A stretch of DNA of 64,000 nucleotides, taken from NCBI RefSeq assembly GCF_013367775.1, contig NZ_CP055157.1, positions 992,001 through 1,056,000 of the forward strand. Direction: 5' to 3'. This DNA is from Microbulbifer sp. YPW1. Lineage in GTDB: Bacteria; Pseudomonadota; Gammaproteobacteria; Pseudomonadales; Cellvibrionaceae. The translations under genes were made by a program, and so were the position numbers. The notes under the pieces were generated by a model, which saw only the letters and a list, made by a program, of their open reading frames with translations, had not been told where the DNA came from and searched no databases. Below are positions 55,274-63,966 of the stretch, piece after piece (the stretch's first letter is position 1; the number at the start of each line of letters is the position of its first letter).

Positions 55274-56059
55274 ATGGCCGCAAACAGCAATGGCAGAGAG
55301 CGCCGCAGACACAAGGTGACCTTCCCCAATGCCCGCGGACAGATGCTCGCAGGTATCCTGGAAACCCCGACCAGCTCGCCCCGGGGCTTCGCCCTCTTCG
55401 CCCCCTGCTTTACCTGCGGCAAGGACGTACTCGCAGCGTCCCGCATCGGCCGCCGTCTGGCGGAACTGGGTATTGCCACCCTGCGCTTTGACTTCACCGG
55501 CCTCGGTGACAGTGAGGGGGACTTCAGCGAGACCAACTTTTCCAGCAACGTGGAAGACCTGAAGTGCGCCGCGAGCTTTCTGCGCGATGAATTCCAGCCC
55601 GCAGACCTGCTGGTGGGCCACAGCCTCGGCGGTGCCGCGGTGCTGGCGGCCGCCGGTGACATCCCCGAGGCAAAGGCCATCGCCACCGTCGCTGCGCCGG
55701 CGGACCCGGAGCATGTGCTGAAACAGTTTTCCTGCGCGCTGGATACCATCGAGGAACAGGGGCAGGCGAAAGTCGAGCTATCCGGACGTCCCTTCGTGAT
55801 CCAGAAGCATTTCGTGGAGGATGTGGAATCCATCCAGGAGGGCTACATCCACCGACTAGGACGCCCGCTGCTGATCTACCACTCTCCGGTGGACCAGGTT
55901 GTCTCCATCGACGAAGCCGCGGACATCTATAACCGCGCCCTGCATCCCAAGAGCTTTATCAGCCTCGACGACGCCGACCACCTGCTGACCCGGCGAGAAG
56001 ATGCTATTTATGTAGCAGACACCCTCGCGGCCTGGGCGGCACCCCATCTCGGCAAGTAA
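55274..56059 (+). CDS. Alpha/beta hydrolase (OsmC-associated type)
   Basis: 261 residues from the ATG at 55274, with AAAGGAG seven bases before it. ALFAPCFTCGKDVLAASRIG, LRFDFTGLGDSEGDF and LLVGHSLGGAAVL (nucleophile Ser) are typical of hydrolases usually fused to an OsmC domain in proteobacteria. Here the OsmC half is absent. IYHSPVDQVVSI and DDADHLLTRR hold Asp and His. Cytoplasmic. The Cys-rich segment (CFTCGKD) is a family feature. Confidence 0.88.
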   Translation: MAANSNGRERRRHKVTFPNARGQMLAGILETPTSSPRGFALFAPCFTCGKDVLAASRIGRRLAELGIATLRFDFTGLGDSEGDFSETNFSSNVEDLKCAASFLRDEFQPADLLVGHSLGGAAVLAAAGDIPEAKAIATVAAPADPEHVLKQFSCALDTIEEQGQAKVELSGRPFVIQKHFVEDVESIQEGYIHRLGRPLLIYHSPVDQVVSIDEAADIYNRALHPKSFISLDDADHLLTRREDAIYVADTLAAWAAPHLGK

Positions 56060-56097
56060 TCCGCCCGCAAGCAAAAGACCACTCGGAGCAAATGCAT

Positions 56098-56292
56098 ATG
56101 GATACCGTGGACGAATTCAGTGATCAGTGCCCCTACTGCGGAGAAACTATCCTGCTGCTGATCGATACCTCGGCGGGCAGTCGCCACTACATCGAGGACT
56201 GCGCCGTGTGCTGCCGGCCGATTCAGGTGCTGGTGAGTGTGGATCTGGAAGGGCAGTGGACGGTGCAGTTAAAGCACGAGAACGATGTTTAA
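56098..56292 (+). CDS. CPXCG motif-containing cysteine-rich protein
   Basis: 64 residues from the ATG at 56098, with GGAG eight bases before it. CPYCGETILLLID and IEDCAVCCRPIQVLV hold two Cys pairs that could bind Zn2+ or an Fe-S centre, in the small CPXCG family. Function is unknown. It follows the hydrolase gene by about 40 bases and precedes a strong terminator. Confidence 0.85.
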   Translation: MDTVDEFSDQCPYCGETILLLIDTSAGSRHYIEDCAVCCRPIQVLVSVDLEGQWTVQLKHENDV

Positions 56293-56314
56293 CAAAAACC
56301 GCGAGAAACAAAAA

Positions 56315-56340
56315 AGGCCGCGAGCACTCGCCCGCGGCCT
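56315..56340. terminator. Terminator of the CPXCG gene and of the amine oxidase gene
   Basis: AGGCCGCG (56315-56322) / CGCGGCCT (56333-56340), flanked by A- and T-runs so that it can serve both strands. Confidence 0.95.
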
Positions 56341-56376
56341 TTTTTGCATCCTGTGAGATGAAAACTGCGAAGCAGT

Positions 56377-58056
56377 TTACGCGGTCTGATGAATCTCTCT
56401 GGCCGCGCGCTCGGCGGTAGATACCGCACCGTCGATATAGCCGAAGTATTCCAGCTCGGTGTGCTCACCACAGAAGTGGATATTGCCCTCTGCCAGAGGC
56501 TGGGCGCCCCACCAGCTGGTGTAACTGCCAAAGGTCGGAGTGGAATAGGAACCTTTGGACCAGGGGTTGGCGGACCACTTGGACTGCATGGCAGTACCGG
56601 AGAAGGCGGCGGAGGTACCGGGGAACACATTGTCCACAATGCCGTGGAAGTGGTTGATGTCCGCCTGGGTAGGTGCGGCAAACGGCTGGTCGCTCCCCAG
56701 GTTGGCACCGTAGGTACCACCAAAGAAGTTCACCAGAATGCCGTCGGTCTTGCCATTGACCGAGGTGGAGTCCCAGGTGTCGAACAGCTCCGGACGGCCC
56801 ACGTAGGTCACACCGTTACCGGTCACCGCCTGGCCATTGACGTACTGGGTCTGGGTCCAGGGGCGGCTGTTGTGGTGCAGCGCCATCTTGCCGTTGCTAC
56901 CGAAAGCCATCTGCTCGATCGCCATGCGTTTTTCCGGGCGGAAGCTGTTGTACAGCGCCGGCTCGATATCCACATCGCGCAGCAGGGAGAACGGCAGTGC
57001 CAGCACCAGCTTGTCGCAGTTGTGCACATAGCCGTCTTCGAAAGTCAGGGTGTAAGGGCCGTTGATATCACCGCGAATGGCCACCAGCTTGCGACCGGTC
57101 TCGACGGTGCCCTCGGGCAGCTGTTCGACCATCTTGCGCCACAGCTGGTCGTTACCACCGGCGATGCGGAAGCGCTCGTCAGTACCCGCCAGCGGGGTCG
57201 CACTGTTGATCGGGTTCCATGCCAGCAGGTAAATCAGGTTCAGCGCAGTCTGGTCTTCCGGCTGGAGGCCGTATTCAGCAACCAGGTCCGCCTGGAATAC
57301 CTGGCCCATATTGGAGTTGGCACCAATACCAACCTGATCCATCCAGGTGTTGGAGTCGATGTAATCCAGTGCCTTATGGGTTTCATTGTGCCAGTCGTAG
57401 GTGGGCAGCCAGGGCGCATCATGCTGGATCTTCTTGAAGATCTTGTAGGTTTCACGCCACTCTTCGTTGAGCTGGTGCTCGGAGTAGTGCTGGCCGTTGA
57501 CGTAATACAGCTCGTTACCACCGGGCACGGCGTTGCCGTTGACATCTTCCACGTCCAGGCCTAGTTCATTGGCCAGGTTGCGCACCGCATTGTGCTCGGT
57601 AGAGATCAGCTCACCACCGCGCTCAACCGGGCCGCCAAAAATAGAGCGGTTGGTGCTTACACGGCCACCCAGACGGGTGTTGCCTTCAAACACGGTGCTG
57701 GCGATGCCGTACTGCTGCAGGCGGTGGGCACAGCGGATACCCGCCACACCGCCACCGATAATGGCTACGCGACCGGGACGGCCGTCGCCATTGCCGCCAC
57801 CCGGATCGGCCTGCGCCGGTTTGGATACACCACCGAGAGATGCACCCACACCTACTGCAGCGGCACCAAAGCCCAACTGCTTGAGGAAGCGACGGCGCTC
57901 TTCCGCAGAAGCCGCCTTGCCACCCAGGCGCGCACCCTCGGTAACGATATCGAGACTTTCATCGGCGGATATTCCGGTTTTGTCAGATAGCGCCTGGGCA
58001 ACACGCATGCGGCGCAGCAACCCCGCCATGGGGGATAGAGACTTGCGGCTTCTCAT
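56377..58056 (-). CDS. Flavin-containing amine oxidase with Tat-type signal
   Basis: 559 residues. The first 50 residues form a separate helical segment (VAQALSDKTGISADESLDIV), then EERRRFLKQLGFGAAAVGVG, a twin-arginine export signal ending near QADPG. The FAD fold starts VAIIGGGVAGIRCAHRLQQYG and ends HFCGEHTELEYFGYIDGAVS. Oxidises an amine to aldehyde, ammonia and H2O2, or is a related L-amino-acid oxidase. The N-terminal part before the Tat signal is unusual for a signal. Presumably periplasmic. Single gene. Confidence 0.87.
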   Translation of the reverse strand: MRSRKSLSPMAGLLRRMRVAQALSDKTGISADESLDIVTEGARLGGKAASAEERRRFLKQLGFGAAAVGVGASLGGVSKPAQADPGGGNGDGRPGRVAIIGGGVAGIRCAHRLQQYGIASTVFEGNTRLGGRVSTNRSIFGGPVERGGELISTEHNAVRNLANELGLDVEDVNGNAVPGGNELYYVNGQHYSEHQLNEEWRETYKIFKKIQHDAPWLPTYDWHNETHKALDYIDSNTWMDQVGIGANSNMGQVFQADLVAEYGLQPEDQTALNLIYLLAWNPINSATPLAGTDERFRIAGGNDQLWRKMVEQLPEGTVETGRKLVAIRGDINGPYTLTFEDGYVHNCDKLVLALPFSLLRDVDIEPALYNSFRPEKRMAIEQMAFGSNGKMALHHNSRPWTQTQYVNGQAVTGNGVTYVGRPELFDTWDSTSVNGKTDGILVNFFGGTYGANLGSDQPFAAPTQADINHFHGIVDNVFPGTSAAFSGTAMQSKWSANPWSKGSYSTPTFGSYTSWWGAQPLAEGNIHFCGEHTELEYFGYIDGAVSTAERAAREIHQTA

Positions 58057-58620
58057 GATTATTTTCCTGTGAGTCGAGAGAATTGGGAACTATGTCCCAA
58101 AAGTTATTTTTCCCGCCATTCTACAGAGACACACAAAAAATGGAATATTTATTCGGTTTTTACCTTAAGAGCGGAACTAAGTACTTACAAACAGGATAAA
58201 CGTATGTTTTTCATCAATTTTTTTGGCATGAGCGCCGAGCCAGGTGCGAAATGAGCTTGTTTTTTGTTCAGTTTTATTTCGGAATTTTATTCTCTGACAG
58301 AGAATTTCGGGACGCCCAGCAGCTGCCGTCCCGCTTCCAGCACTATGCAAGGGACACTGACCTTCACGAGATTTGCGCAGACAGGCAGACGAACGAATTC
58401 GCAACTCCCTCCATCAATCTGTCGCAGTTATCCTCCTCGAAAATCCTTTTTGCAGAGCACTGCTCAATGCACTCAGCGGGCAATGGGCACCCCGCGAAAA
58501 CCTGCTAGATTTTATCCACCGGCTGTGCGCCTGCCGCCAATCTCGCGACACCGACTGTAGTCAGCCACCATCCAAACCAATTAGAAGAAGTACCAGACAG
58601 AACTGGAGCCATATAAAAAG
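58057..58620. promoter_or_regulatory. Divergent intergenic region with a 17-bp palindrome and a possible gene relic
   Basis: A perfect palindrome, ATTCTCTG (58289-58296) A CAGAGAAT (58298-58305), lies between the amine oxidase and subtilase genes. From about 58300 to 58560 two frames look gene-like in succession (a segment with RDAQQLPSRFQHYAR, then a segment with NSLHQSVAVILLENPFCRAL), as if a frameshifted fragment remained. I do not recognise it. Confidence 0.4.
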
Positions 58621-60192
58621 ATGAATAAACTCATTCCAACCCTGTTCACCAGCGCGCTCGCCCTGGCCATTTCCGCTCACGCCAGCGCTGCCGACGACCG
58701 CTACATCATCAAATTCAAAGAAGGCAAAGGCCCCGCAGTCAAAGCGATGATGGAAAAGAACGGTGGCCGCTCGGCGCTCGCGCTGGAAAAACGCAGCGCG
58801 ATGGCTGCGAACCTCCCGGGCAAAGCGCTCAACGCCCTGCGCAATAACCCCAATGTCGAATATGTCGAACAGGATGTGAAACGCTACCCCATGGCGGAAA
58901 CCGTCCCCTTCGGTATTCCCATGGTGCAGGCAGACCAACTCAGTGATGCCATGGCCGGCAACCAGACGGTGTGTATCATCGACTCCGGCTACGACATCAA
59001 TCACGAGGACCTTCCAAGCGGAAACGTAACTGGTAACTACGACTCAGGTACCGGTGACTGGTTTACCGACGAAAACAGTCACGGCACCCATGTAGCCGGC
59101 ACTATTGCCGCGATTGGTGGAAACGGTAAAGGTGTCGTCGGCGTAAACCCGAACGGCAACCTCAACCTGCACATCGTCAAGGTATTCGGGGCCGATGGCT
59201 GGGCTTACTCCTCCTCTCTGGTGGCCGCGGCTGATGAGTGTGCGGCCAACGGCGCCAGCGTGATCAATATGAGCCTCGGCGGCACCTTTAAGTCCCGCAC
59301 CGAGGAACGGGCTTTTGCCGATCTGTACGCAAACCAGAATGTACTCTCCATTGCCGCCGCGGGTAATGACGGCAATACCCGTCACTCCTACCCCGCGTCC
59401 TACGACGCTGTGGTATCCGTTGCAGCCATCGACAGCAACAAAGTGGTTGCCGACTTCTCCCAGCAGACCGATCAGGTGGAACTGGCTGGCCCCGGTGTCG
59501 ATGTGCTGTCATCCGTGCCGACCGGCATGAGCCTGGAAACCAGCCTGGTCGTGAACGGTAGCGCTATTGAGGCGGCAGCCATGGAAGGCAGTCCGCAGGG
59601 TAGCGTCACCGGCAATCTGGTGGATTGCGGCCTGGGCGAAGCTGCCTGTGCCAGCGCTTCTGGCCAGGTGTGCCTGATCTCCCGCGGCAATATCAGCTTC
59701 GCCGAGAAAGTGCAGGCCTGTGAGGCCGGCGGCGGTATCGCAGCGGTAATCTACAACAACGAACCGGGTATGCTGTACGGCACCATGGGTGAAGTGGCCA
59801 CAGGCATTCCATCCGTGGGTATTACCGATACCGACGGTGCCGCACTCCTCGGCCAGCTGGGCAGCAGTGCCAGCTTGACCATCGAGCCCGGCGACTATGC
59901 CTATTTCAACGGCACCTCCATGGCCACGCCCCACGTTGCCGGCGTGAGTGCGCTGGTGTGGAGCCACTTCCCCAGCTGTTCCGCAAGCGAGATCCGCTCG
60001 GCGCTGGCCAGCACTGCGGAAGACCTGGGCGCAGCCGGACGTGACAATGCTTACGGCTACGGTCTGGTACAGGCCAAAGACGCGGTGGACTACCTCACAG
60101 CCAATGGCTGCTCCGGCAGCGGTAATGGCGGTGGCGACGGCGGCAATGGCGGCGGCGGCAAGCCCTGCAAAGGTAAAAATTGCACCCAGTAA
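58621..60192 (+). CDS. Secreted S8 family subtilase with PA-domain insert
   Basis: 523 residues. Signal peptide ends near HASA-ADD; an inhibitor-type propeptide follows (RYIIKFKEGKGPAV to EYVEQDV). Catalytic residues are Asp121 (CIIDSGYD), His154 (SHGTHVAGT) and Ser433 (NGTSMATPHVAG). Between His and Ser, about 310-420, a PA domain is inserted (VCLISRGNISFAEKVQACE). A Gly-rich tail ends in CKGKNCTQ. An extracellular protease whose activation by propeptide removal is normal for the family. Strong terminator downstream. Confidence 0.94.
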   Translation: MNKLIPTLFTSALALAISAHASAADDRYIIKFKEGKGPAVKAMMEKNGGRSALALEKRSAMAANLPGKALNALRNNPNVEYVEQDVKRYPMAETVPFGIPMVQADQLSDAMAGNQTVCIIDSGYDINHEDLPSGNVTGNYDSGTGDWFTDENSHGTHVAGTIAAIGGNGKGVVGVNPNGNLNLHIVKVFGADGWAYSSSLVAAADECAANGASVINMSLGGTFKSRTEERAFADLYANQNVLSIAAAGNDGNTRHSYPASYDAVVSVAAIDSNKVVADFSQQTDQVELAGPGVDVLSSVPTGMSLETSLVVNGSAIEAAAMEGSPQGSVTGNLVDCGLGEAACASASGQVCLISRGNISFAEKVQACEAGGGIAAVIYNNEPGMLYGTMGEVATGIPSVGITDTDGAALLGQLGSSASLTIEPGDYAYFNGTSMATPHVAGVSALVWSHFPSCSASEIRSALASTAEDLGAAGRDNAYGYGLVQAKDAVDYLTANGCSGSGNGGGDGGNGGGGKPCKGKNCTQ

Positions 60193-60212
60193 CCTGCACA
60201 CGTTGAATTTAA

Positions 60213-60230
60213 GGGGGCCAACTGGCCCCC
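60213..60230 (+). terminator. Terminator of the subtilase gene
   Basis: GGGGGCCA (60213-60220) / TGGCCCCC (60223-60230) followed by TTTTTTATG. Confidence 0.95.
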
Positions 60231-60277
60231 TTTTTTATGATGCGTAAAATTTGCACTCCCCCCCGCCCACGGACAAA

Positions 60278-60291
60278 TTGATCTAAATCAA
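60278..60291 (+). promoter_or_regulatory. FNR/Anr binding site
   Basis: TTGATCTAAATCAA matches the FNR/Anr consensus TTGAT-N4-ATCAA exactly. It lies 85 bases upstream of the globin ATG, in a typical activator position. Confidence 0.85.
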
Positions 60292-60375
60292 TTTGAGCCC
60301 GGTCGCTACCGTTAGAATCCGCGGTCGCCTGCGCCCGCCCGCGCAGTCATAACAATAGTCAGGGGAGTGACGGCA

Positions 60376-60774
60376 ATGGGAAATGCCGACAGCGATATCG
60401 TTTTTCAGAGTTACGGCCGCTGCTGTAACAGAGAAGGCTTTTTCATCGACTTCTACGACCGTTTTATGGGCAGCTCCGAAGAAATTCGAGCCCTGTTCAA
60501 GGACACAAACATGCCGGCGCAACGCCACCTGTTACGCAACGGCATCATGCAGCTGGTGCTGCACGCACGGGGCATGCCGGATACCAAGCTGAAAGCATTG
60601 GGCAAAAGTCACTCGCGCGACGGCTACGGCATTCGCCCGGACTGGTACGGCCTGTGGCTGGATGCGCTGCTGGCCACCCTGCGTCAGTACGACCCCGAGT
60701 TTAATGAGGACACCGCTCTGGCCTGGCGCCGCGCTATCGAGCCGGGCATTGAACTCATTCGCGGCGCATACTGA
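60376..60774 (+). CDS. Globin family protein
   Basis: 132 residues from the ATG at 60376, with AGGGGAG nine bases upstream. The helical pattern SYGRCCNREGFFIDFYDRFMG, RALFKDTN and QRHLLRNGIMQLVLHARG looks like the globin fold, with His70-region residue and LKALGKSHSRDGYGI carrying the likely proximal His (HSR). It could sense or bind O2 or NO. The FNR/Anr box upstream implies induction at low oxygen. Single gene ending at a terminator at 60806. Confidence 0.8.
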   Translation: MGNADSDIVFQSYGRCCNREGFFIDFYDRFMGSSEEIRALFKDTNMPAQRHLLRNGIMQLVLHARGMPDTKLKALGKSHSRDGYGIRPDWYGLWLDALLATLRQYDPEFNEDTALAWRRAIEPGIELIRGAY

Positions 60775-60805
60775 GCGCAACACTCCCGATCTCCATATAT
60801 GAAAA

Positions 60806-60830
60806 AGGCTTGCCGCGTAACGGCAAGCCT
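60806..60830. terminator. Bidirectional terminator
   Basis: AGGCTTGCCG (60806-60815) / CGGCAAGCCT (60821-60830), A-run before and TTTTT after. Shared by the globin gene and the convergent gene at 60852. Confidence 0.95.
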
Positions 60831-60851
60831 TTTTCACCAATCTTTGATTAA

Positions 60852-61235
60852 TTACTGTTGCAGATCAGTCACACACTTGTTGTATTCCTGAATGTACACA
60901 TTACTACCGCGGTTAGGCACTTCATTTGACTTGTCCGCAGCAGCGTTACGACAACCCTCGATCTGGTCAGAAGTCAGGTTTGTCGCCGGAACGGTCTGGC
61001 TGCGCTGATACATATGTGCAGCTTGGTCACGGTGAGCCTGAACCTGGGGTTCCGGAACCTGATAAAACATACCGGTGCTCTCATTGAACTGGTAGAAATT
61101 ATCTCCACTTTTCCAATAAGTCTTACCAAGGATTTGCACTTCAGCACTGCCCGCAGGTAGCTGATCCATCGGCTGCTGTGCCTGGGCAAAACCGGCAACG
61201 GTACAAAACAGTACTACTGGTAATAGGTAACGCAT
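60852..61235 (-). CDS. Small secreted protein, unknown function
   Basis: 127 residues. Signal peptide MRYLLPVVLFCTVAGFAQA, cut before QQPMD. The mature part has GKTYWKSGDNFYQFNESTGMFYQVPEP, an SH3-like or DUF6515-like stretch, then a helix-rich end with two Cys (EGCRNAAADKSN, YNKCVTDL) that may pair. Function unknown; periplasmic or outer-membrane-associated is expected. Single gene with GGAGGA upstream. Confidence 0.7.
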   Translation of the reverse strand: MRYLLPVVLFCTVAGFAQAQQPMDQLPAGSAEVQILGKTYWKSGDNFYQFNESTGMFYQVPEPQVQAHRDQAAHMYQRSQTVPATNLTSDQIEGCRNAAADKSNEVPNRGSNVYIQEYNKCVTDLQQ

Positions 61236-61434
61236 TTGGGATCCTCCTCTTCGGATGTGCCCCGAAGTCTATTGAGGCATGGGTAGGCTCCCAACCGAAT
61301 ATTTTCAAAAATTTAGCCCTGTGACCCGCATGTCAGGGTTGATTTTTTTAAAGAGGAAAAATCCCGGAGATAAGTACTAACGAGCTGAAACCAGCCATAA
61401 ATTTCAGCCCGATTTAAAGCAAAAAAAGGGGAAT

Positions 61435-61854
61435 TTATTCCTCACTTACCATGCTCTCCTGCTCCTGTTTCTGCTCGTCCCGCAACGTTTTCAGGTGCTC
61501 GGAACGCTCTGCAGCTGACTCTCGCTGCGGCGCCAGATCACCGACCGGTTCCGTTTCCCGGTTCAGTGCTCGGTCTGTGGCCTGCTGTTCCGCACTGTAG
61601 TCGGGCGCCAATACCAGTTTTGGCCCATTGCTGTTGAACCCGATCAGCACCCAGATAAAAAACAACAGACACAGAAAGCGGATAATCAGGGTGCGATCCA
61701 GCAGCCAGTGCAAACTCTCGCCGTGGCTGTGCAGAAAGCGCACCCGCAGGAAAATATTCAGTAGCAGCAATACGCATGCGGTAATCACCACCCAGGAGGA
61801 GAGACCGCCGAGAGCGGTCATCAGCCAGTTCGCTATCTGTGCGTTAAATTCCAT
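61435..61854 (-). CDS. Small membrane protein with charged tail
   Basis: 139 residues. Two or three hydrophobic segments are in about 10-75 (LSSWVVITACVLLLLNIFLRV, LIIRFLCLLFFIWVLIGF), followed by a charged, Glu/Arg/Gln-rich tail, about 85-139. I do not recognise it. It is 13 bases after the SPFH gene on the same strand, so the two are probably one operon and may act together in the membrane. Confidence 0.65.
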   Translation of the reverse strand: MEFNAQIANWLMTALGGLSSWVVITACVLLLLNIFLRVRFLHSHGESLHWLLDRTLIIRFLCLLFFIWVLIGFNSNGPKLVLAPDYSAEQQATDRALNRETEPVGDLAPQRESAAERSEHLKTLRDEQKQEQESMVSEE

Positions 61855-61867
61855 CGCTCGCCCCCCG

Positions 61868-62761
61868 TTAACGCTTGCGCGCCACCTGTTTCACCTGATC
61901 GGAAAATACCGCCTGCTGCAGGCCGATGCTACCCAGCGCTTCCACCGGAACGAACACCTTGTTCTCCGATTCCGCCATGCGGTCGAGTACTTCGAGTGTC
62001 CGGTAGGCGAGATACTTGTCGGTAACCGATTTCGCCAACAGGTCGTTGACTTCTTTCTGCCCCATGGCTTTTTCACGGGCGATGGCGCGATTCATTTTTT
62101 CCCGCTCCAGGTCACGTTCCATCTGAATCTTCTGGATTTCGAACTGGGCCTTTTCCTGCTCGATCAACTCCCGGCGCTCTGCGGCACGCTCCTTGGCCTC
62201 GGTGATCACCTTGGGAAATTGCACATCGGCGATCCCCAGGCGCTTGATCTTGATCGGTGTGCCTTCCAGTGAAGTGGAAACGGCAGAGAACAGCTCCTGG
62301 CTCAGCATCTCGCGACTGGAGGCGATCTCATTGATGGAGTACTTGGCGATAACACGGCGCACCACATCCCGGATCACCGGCTGCGCATAGGTGTTGTACA
62401 CCTGATTGACGGAAATATTATCGGTCTGGGGCGGCACCCGATCAAAAATATTGTCGATATATTTTTCATTGACCGACCCGGTCATACGGATATCGAAGCT
62501 CATATTCAGCTGATCCTTGGGCATAAACAGCTTGAACTTTTCCAGGTGCCCAAAATCTGCGGTGGCCAGGGTAACCAGCTTGTCACAGTAGAACAGGCAC
62601 GGGTCGAGGCGGAATTTGGACGGTGGTACCGTACTCGGCTTGTAGCCGTTCTTGGTGAGGATTTTACCCACATGTGCCGGTGGCACTTCCACCCGATCAC
62701 CGCAGGCTACAAGCCCCATCACTGCTATCACAACCAGTACTTTTGACAACTTAGACAACAT
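61868..62761 (-). CDS. SPFH/Band 7 lipoprotein
   Basis: 297 residues. Lipobox VIAVMGLVAC followed by GD suggests lipidation. I prefer the ATG at 62761 over 62767, since AGGGA is then at a good distance. The SPFH domain spans about 25-190 (DIRMTGSVNEKYIDNIFDRV, VVRRVIAKYSINEIASSRE) and ends in a coiled-coil, about 190-245 (KERAAERRELIEQEKAQFEI). SPFH proteins form ring-like scaffolds in membranes. A lipid anchor in place of an N-terminal helix is unusual. Confidence 0.83.
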   Translation of the reverse strand: MLSKLSKVLVVIAVMGLVACGDRVEVPPAHVGKILTKNGYKPSTVPPSKFRLDPCLFYCDKLVTLATADFGHLEKFKLFMPKDQLNMSFDIRMTGSVNEKYIDNIFDRVPPQTDNISVNQVYNTYAQPVIRDVVRRVIAKYSINEIASSREMLSQELFSAVSTSLEGTPIKIKRLGIADVQFPKVITEAKERAAERRELIEQEKAQFEIQKIQMERDLEREKMNRAIAREKAMGQKEVNDLLAKSVTDKYLAYRTLEVLDRMAESENKVFVPVEALGSIGLQQAVFSDQVKQVARKR

Positions 62762-62926
62762 CGACATTCCCTATTGTGTTGAAAATCGCCGCACACAATA
62801 GAGACCAAGCGGCCGTCCGGCAAGCAGGCCGTTTGCGATGCCGCGAACAGCTTTCGGTGAGAGCAGAAAATCCGTGAAGGTTATGGTCTAATTAACCATT
62901 GGATATGTTCACATGGATCAAACAAC

Positions 62927-63157
62927 GTGCAATCTGAATTTCTTACCGCAACCCTCTTCAACCTTGGCCTGAACCTCCTTTACACACTAATCGCCCTCAT
63001 TATCGGTATGGTCGCGCTGCTGGTCATCGACAAAAAGCTGCTCAAGCACGTCGATATCGAGGCGGAACTGAAAAATGGCAATATCGCGGTTGCCATTTTT
63101 GCCTCCACCATCCTGGTGTTCGTGGCCATGATTATTTCGTTTGGGCTCAAGGGCTGA
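62927..63157 (+). CDS. DUF350 membrane protein
   Basis: 76 residues, two membrane segments (about 10-32 and 52-75). GTG at 62927 is the likely start; no strong ribosome-binding site is seen. LLYTLIALIIGMVALLVIDK and NGNIAVAIFASTILVFVAMI are the DUF350 (YjfL-type) pattern. Often found with transglutaminase or synthetase-like genes; here a transglutaminase-like gene starts 11 bases after. Confidence 0.8.
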   Translation: MQSEFLTATLFNLGLNLLYTLIALIIGMVALLVIDKKLLKHVDIEAELKNGNIAVAIFASTILVFVAMIISFGLKG

Positions 63158-63168
63158 GGCCACCGGCG

Positions 63169-63966
63169 ATGCGTTTACTGCTGATTGGCGTTTTACTGGG
63201 CTTCATGCTGTTGCTCCCGGAATTACTCCTGCAACGGAACTCGATACCGCAACCCATCCCCCAGCCCCAATTGCGTGAGACTGGCTCGCCGGATGTCAGA
63301 GACAACCAGAAGGGCACGGTGATCGTAAAAGGCGTATCCGCGCCGCTCACCGAATCCACGGTACAGAATGCGGTGGGCAAACGCTCGGAACAGGAAAGCA
63401 GCTATATCTCCGTATGGAACTGGCAGGGCCTGGAGTCGGTGACCGCATCCGCGCGCGGACTGGATAAGCTGCACCACTTTGCCAACAGCTATCTGGTCGG
63501 TTTCCAGCCATTTGAAACCCGGGAGCTCTGGGTTCCCTTGTACACACTGGCCATCCGCAAGGAATACCAGTACGACCACCTGCAATACGCGGGGCTCGCC
63601 GACATCTGGCAGACCTCCCGCCAGGCCTATTACCAGAAGCGCGGCGACTGCGAGGACCACGCGATCCTGCTGGCAGACTGGCTGATCAACCTGGGCGTCG
63701 ATGCACGGGTGGCGCTTGGCACCCACAAGGGCCAGGGGCACGCCTGGGTGGTCGCCATTGTCAATGGCACGGAATACCTGCTGGAGGCCACCAGCAAGCG
63801 CCGCCAGTCCAACTGGCAGGCCATGCCGCTGGCTGCGCTGGCGGAAGGCTACGAGGTCGAGTTCCAGTTCAACCGGGACTATTTCTGGGCAAAAACTACT
63901 TCTGCGCCAACTCGCAAATACCGCGGTAGTCACTGGATCCGGAAATCCCAGTTTATTCGCGGCTAA
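63169..63966 (+). CDS. Transglutaminase-like (papain-fold) membrane-anchored protein
   Basis: 265 residues. An N-terminal hydrophobic segment (MRLLLIGVLLGFMLLLPELL) anchors it in the membrane. The catalytic triad is in YQKRGDCEDHAILLAD (Cys161), GHAWVVAIV (His191) and LLEATSK (Glu206). A soluble domain facing the periplasm is expected. It may cut or cross-link envelope peptides; the partner DUF350 gene lies 11 bases before it. Confidence 0.83.
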   Translation: MRLLLIGVLLGFMLLLPELLLQRNSIPQPIPQPQLRETGSPDVRDNQKGTVIVKGVSAPLTESTVQNAVGKRSEQESSYISVWNWQGLESVTASARGLDKLHHFANSYLVGFQPFETRELWVPLYTLAIRKEYQYDHLQYAGLADIWQTSRQAYYQKRGDCEDHAILLADWLINLGVDARVALGTHKGQGHAWVVAIVNGTEYLLEATSKRRQSNWQAMPLAALAEGYEVEFQFNRDYFWAKTTSAPTRKYRGSHWIRKSQFIRG

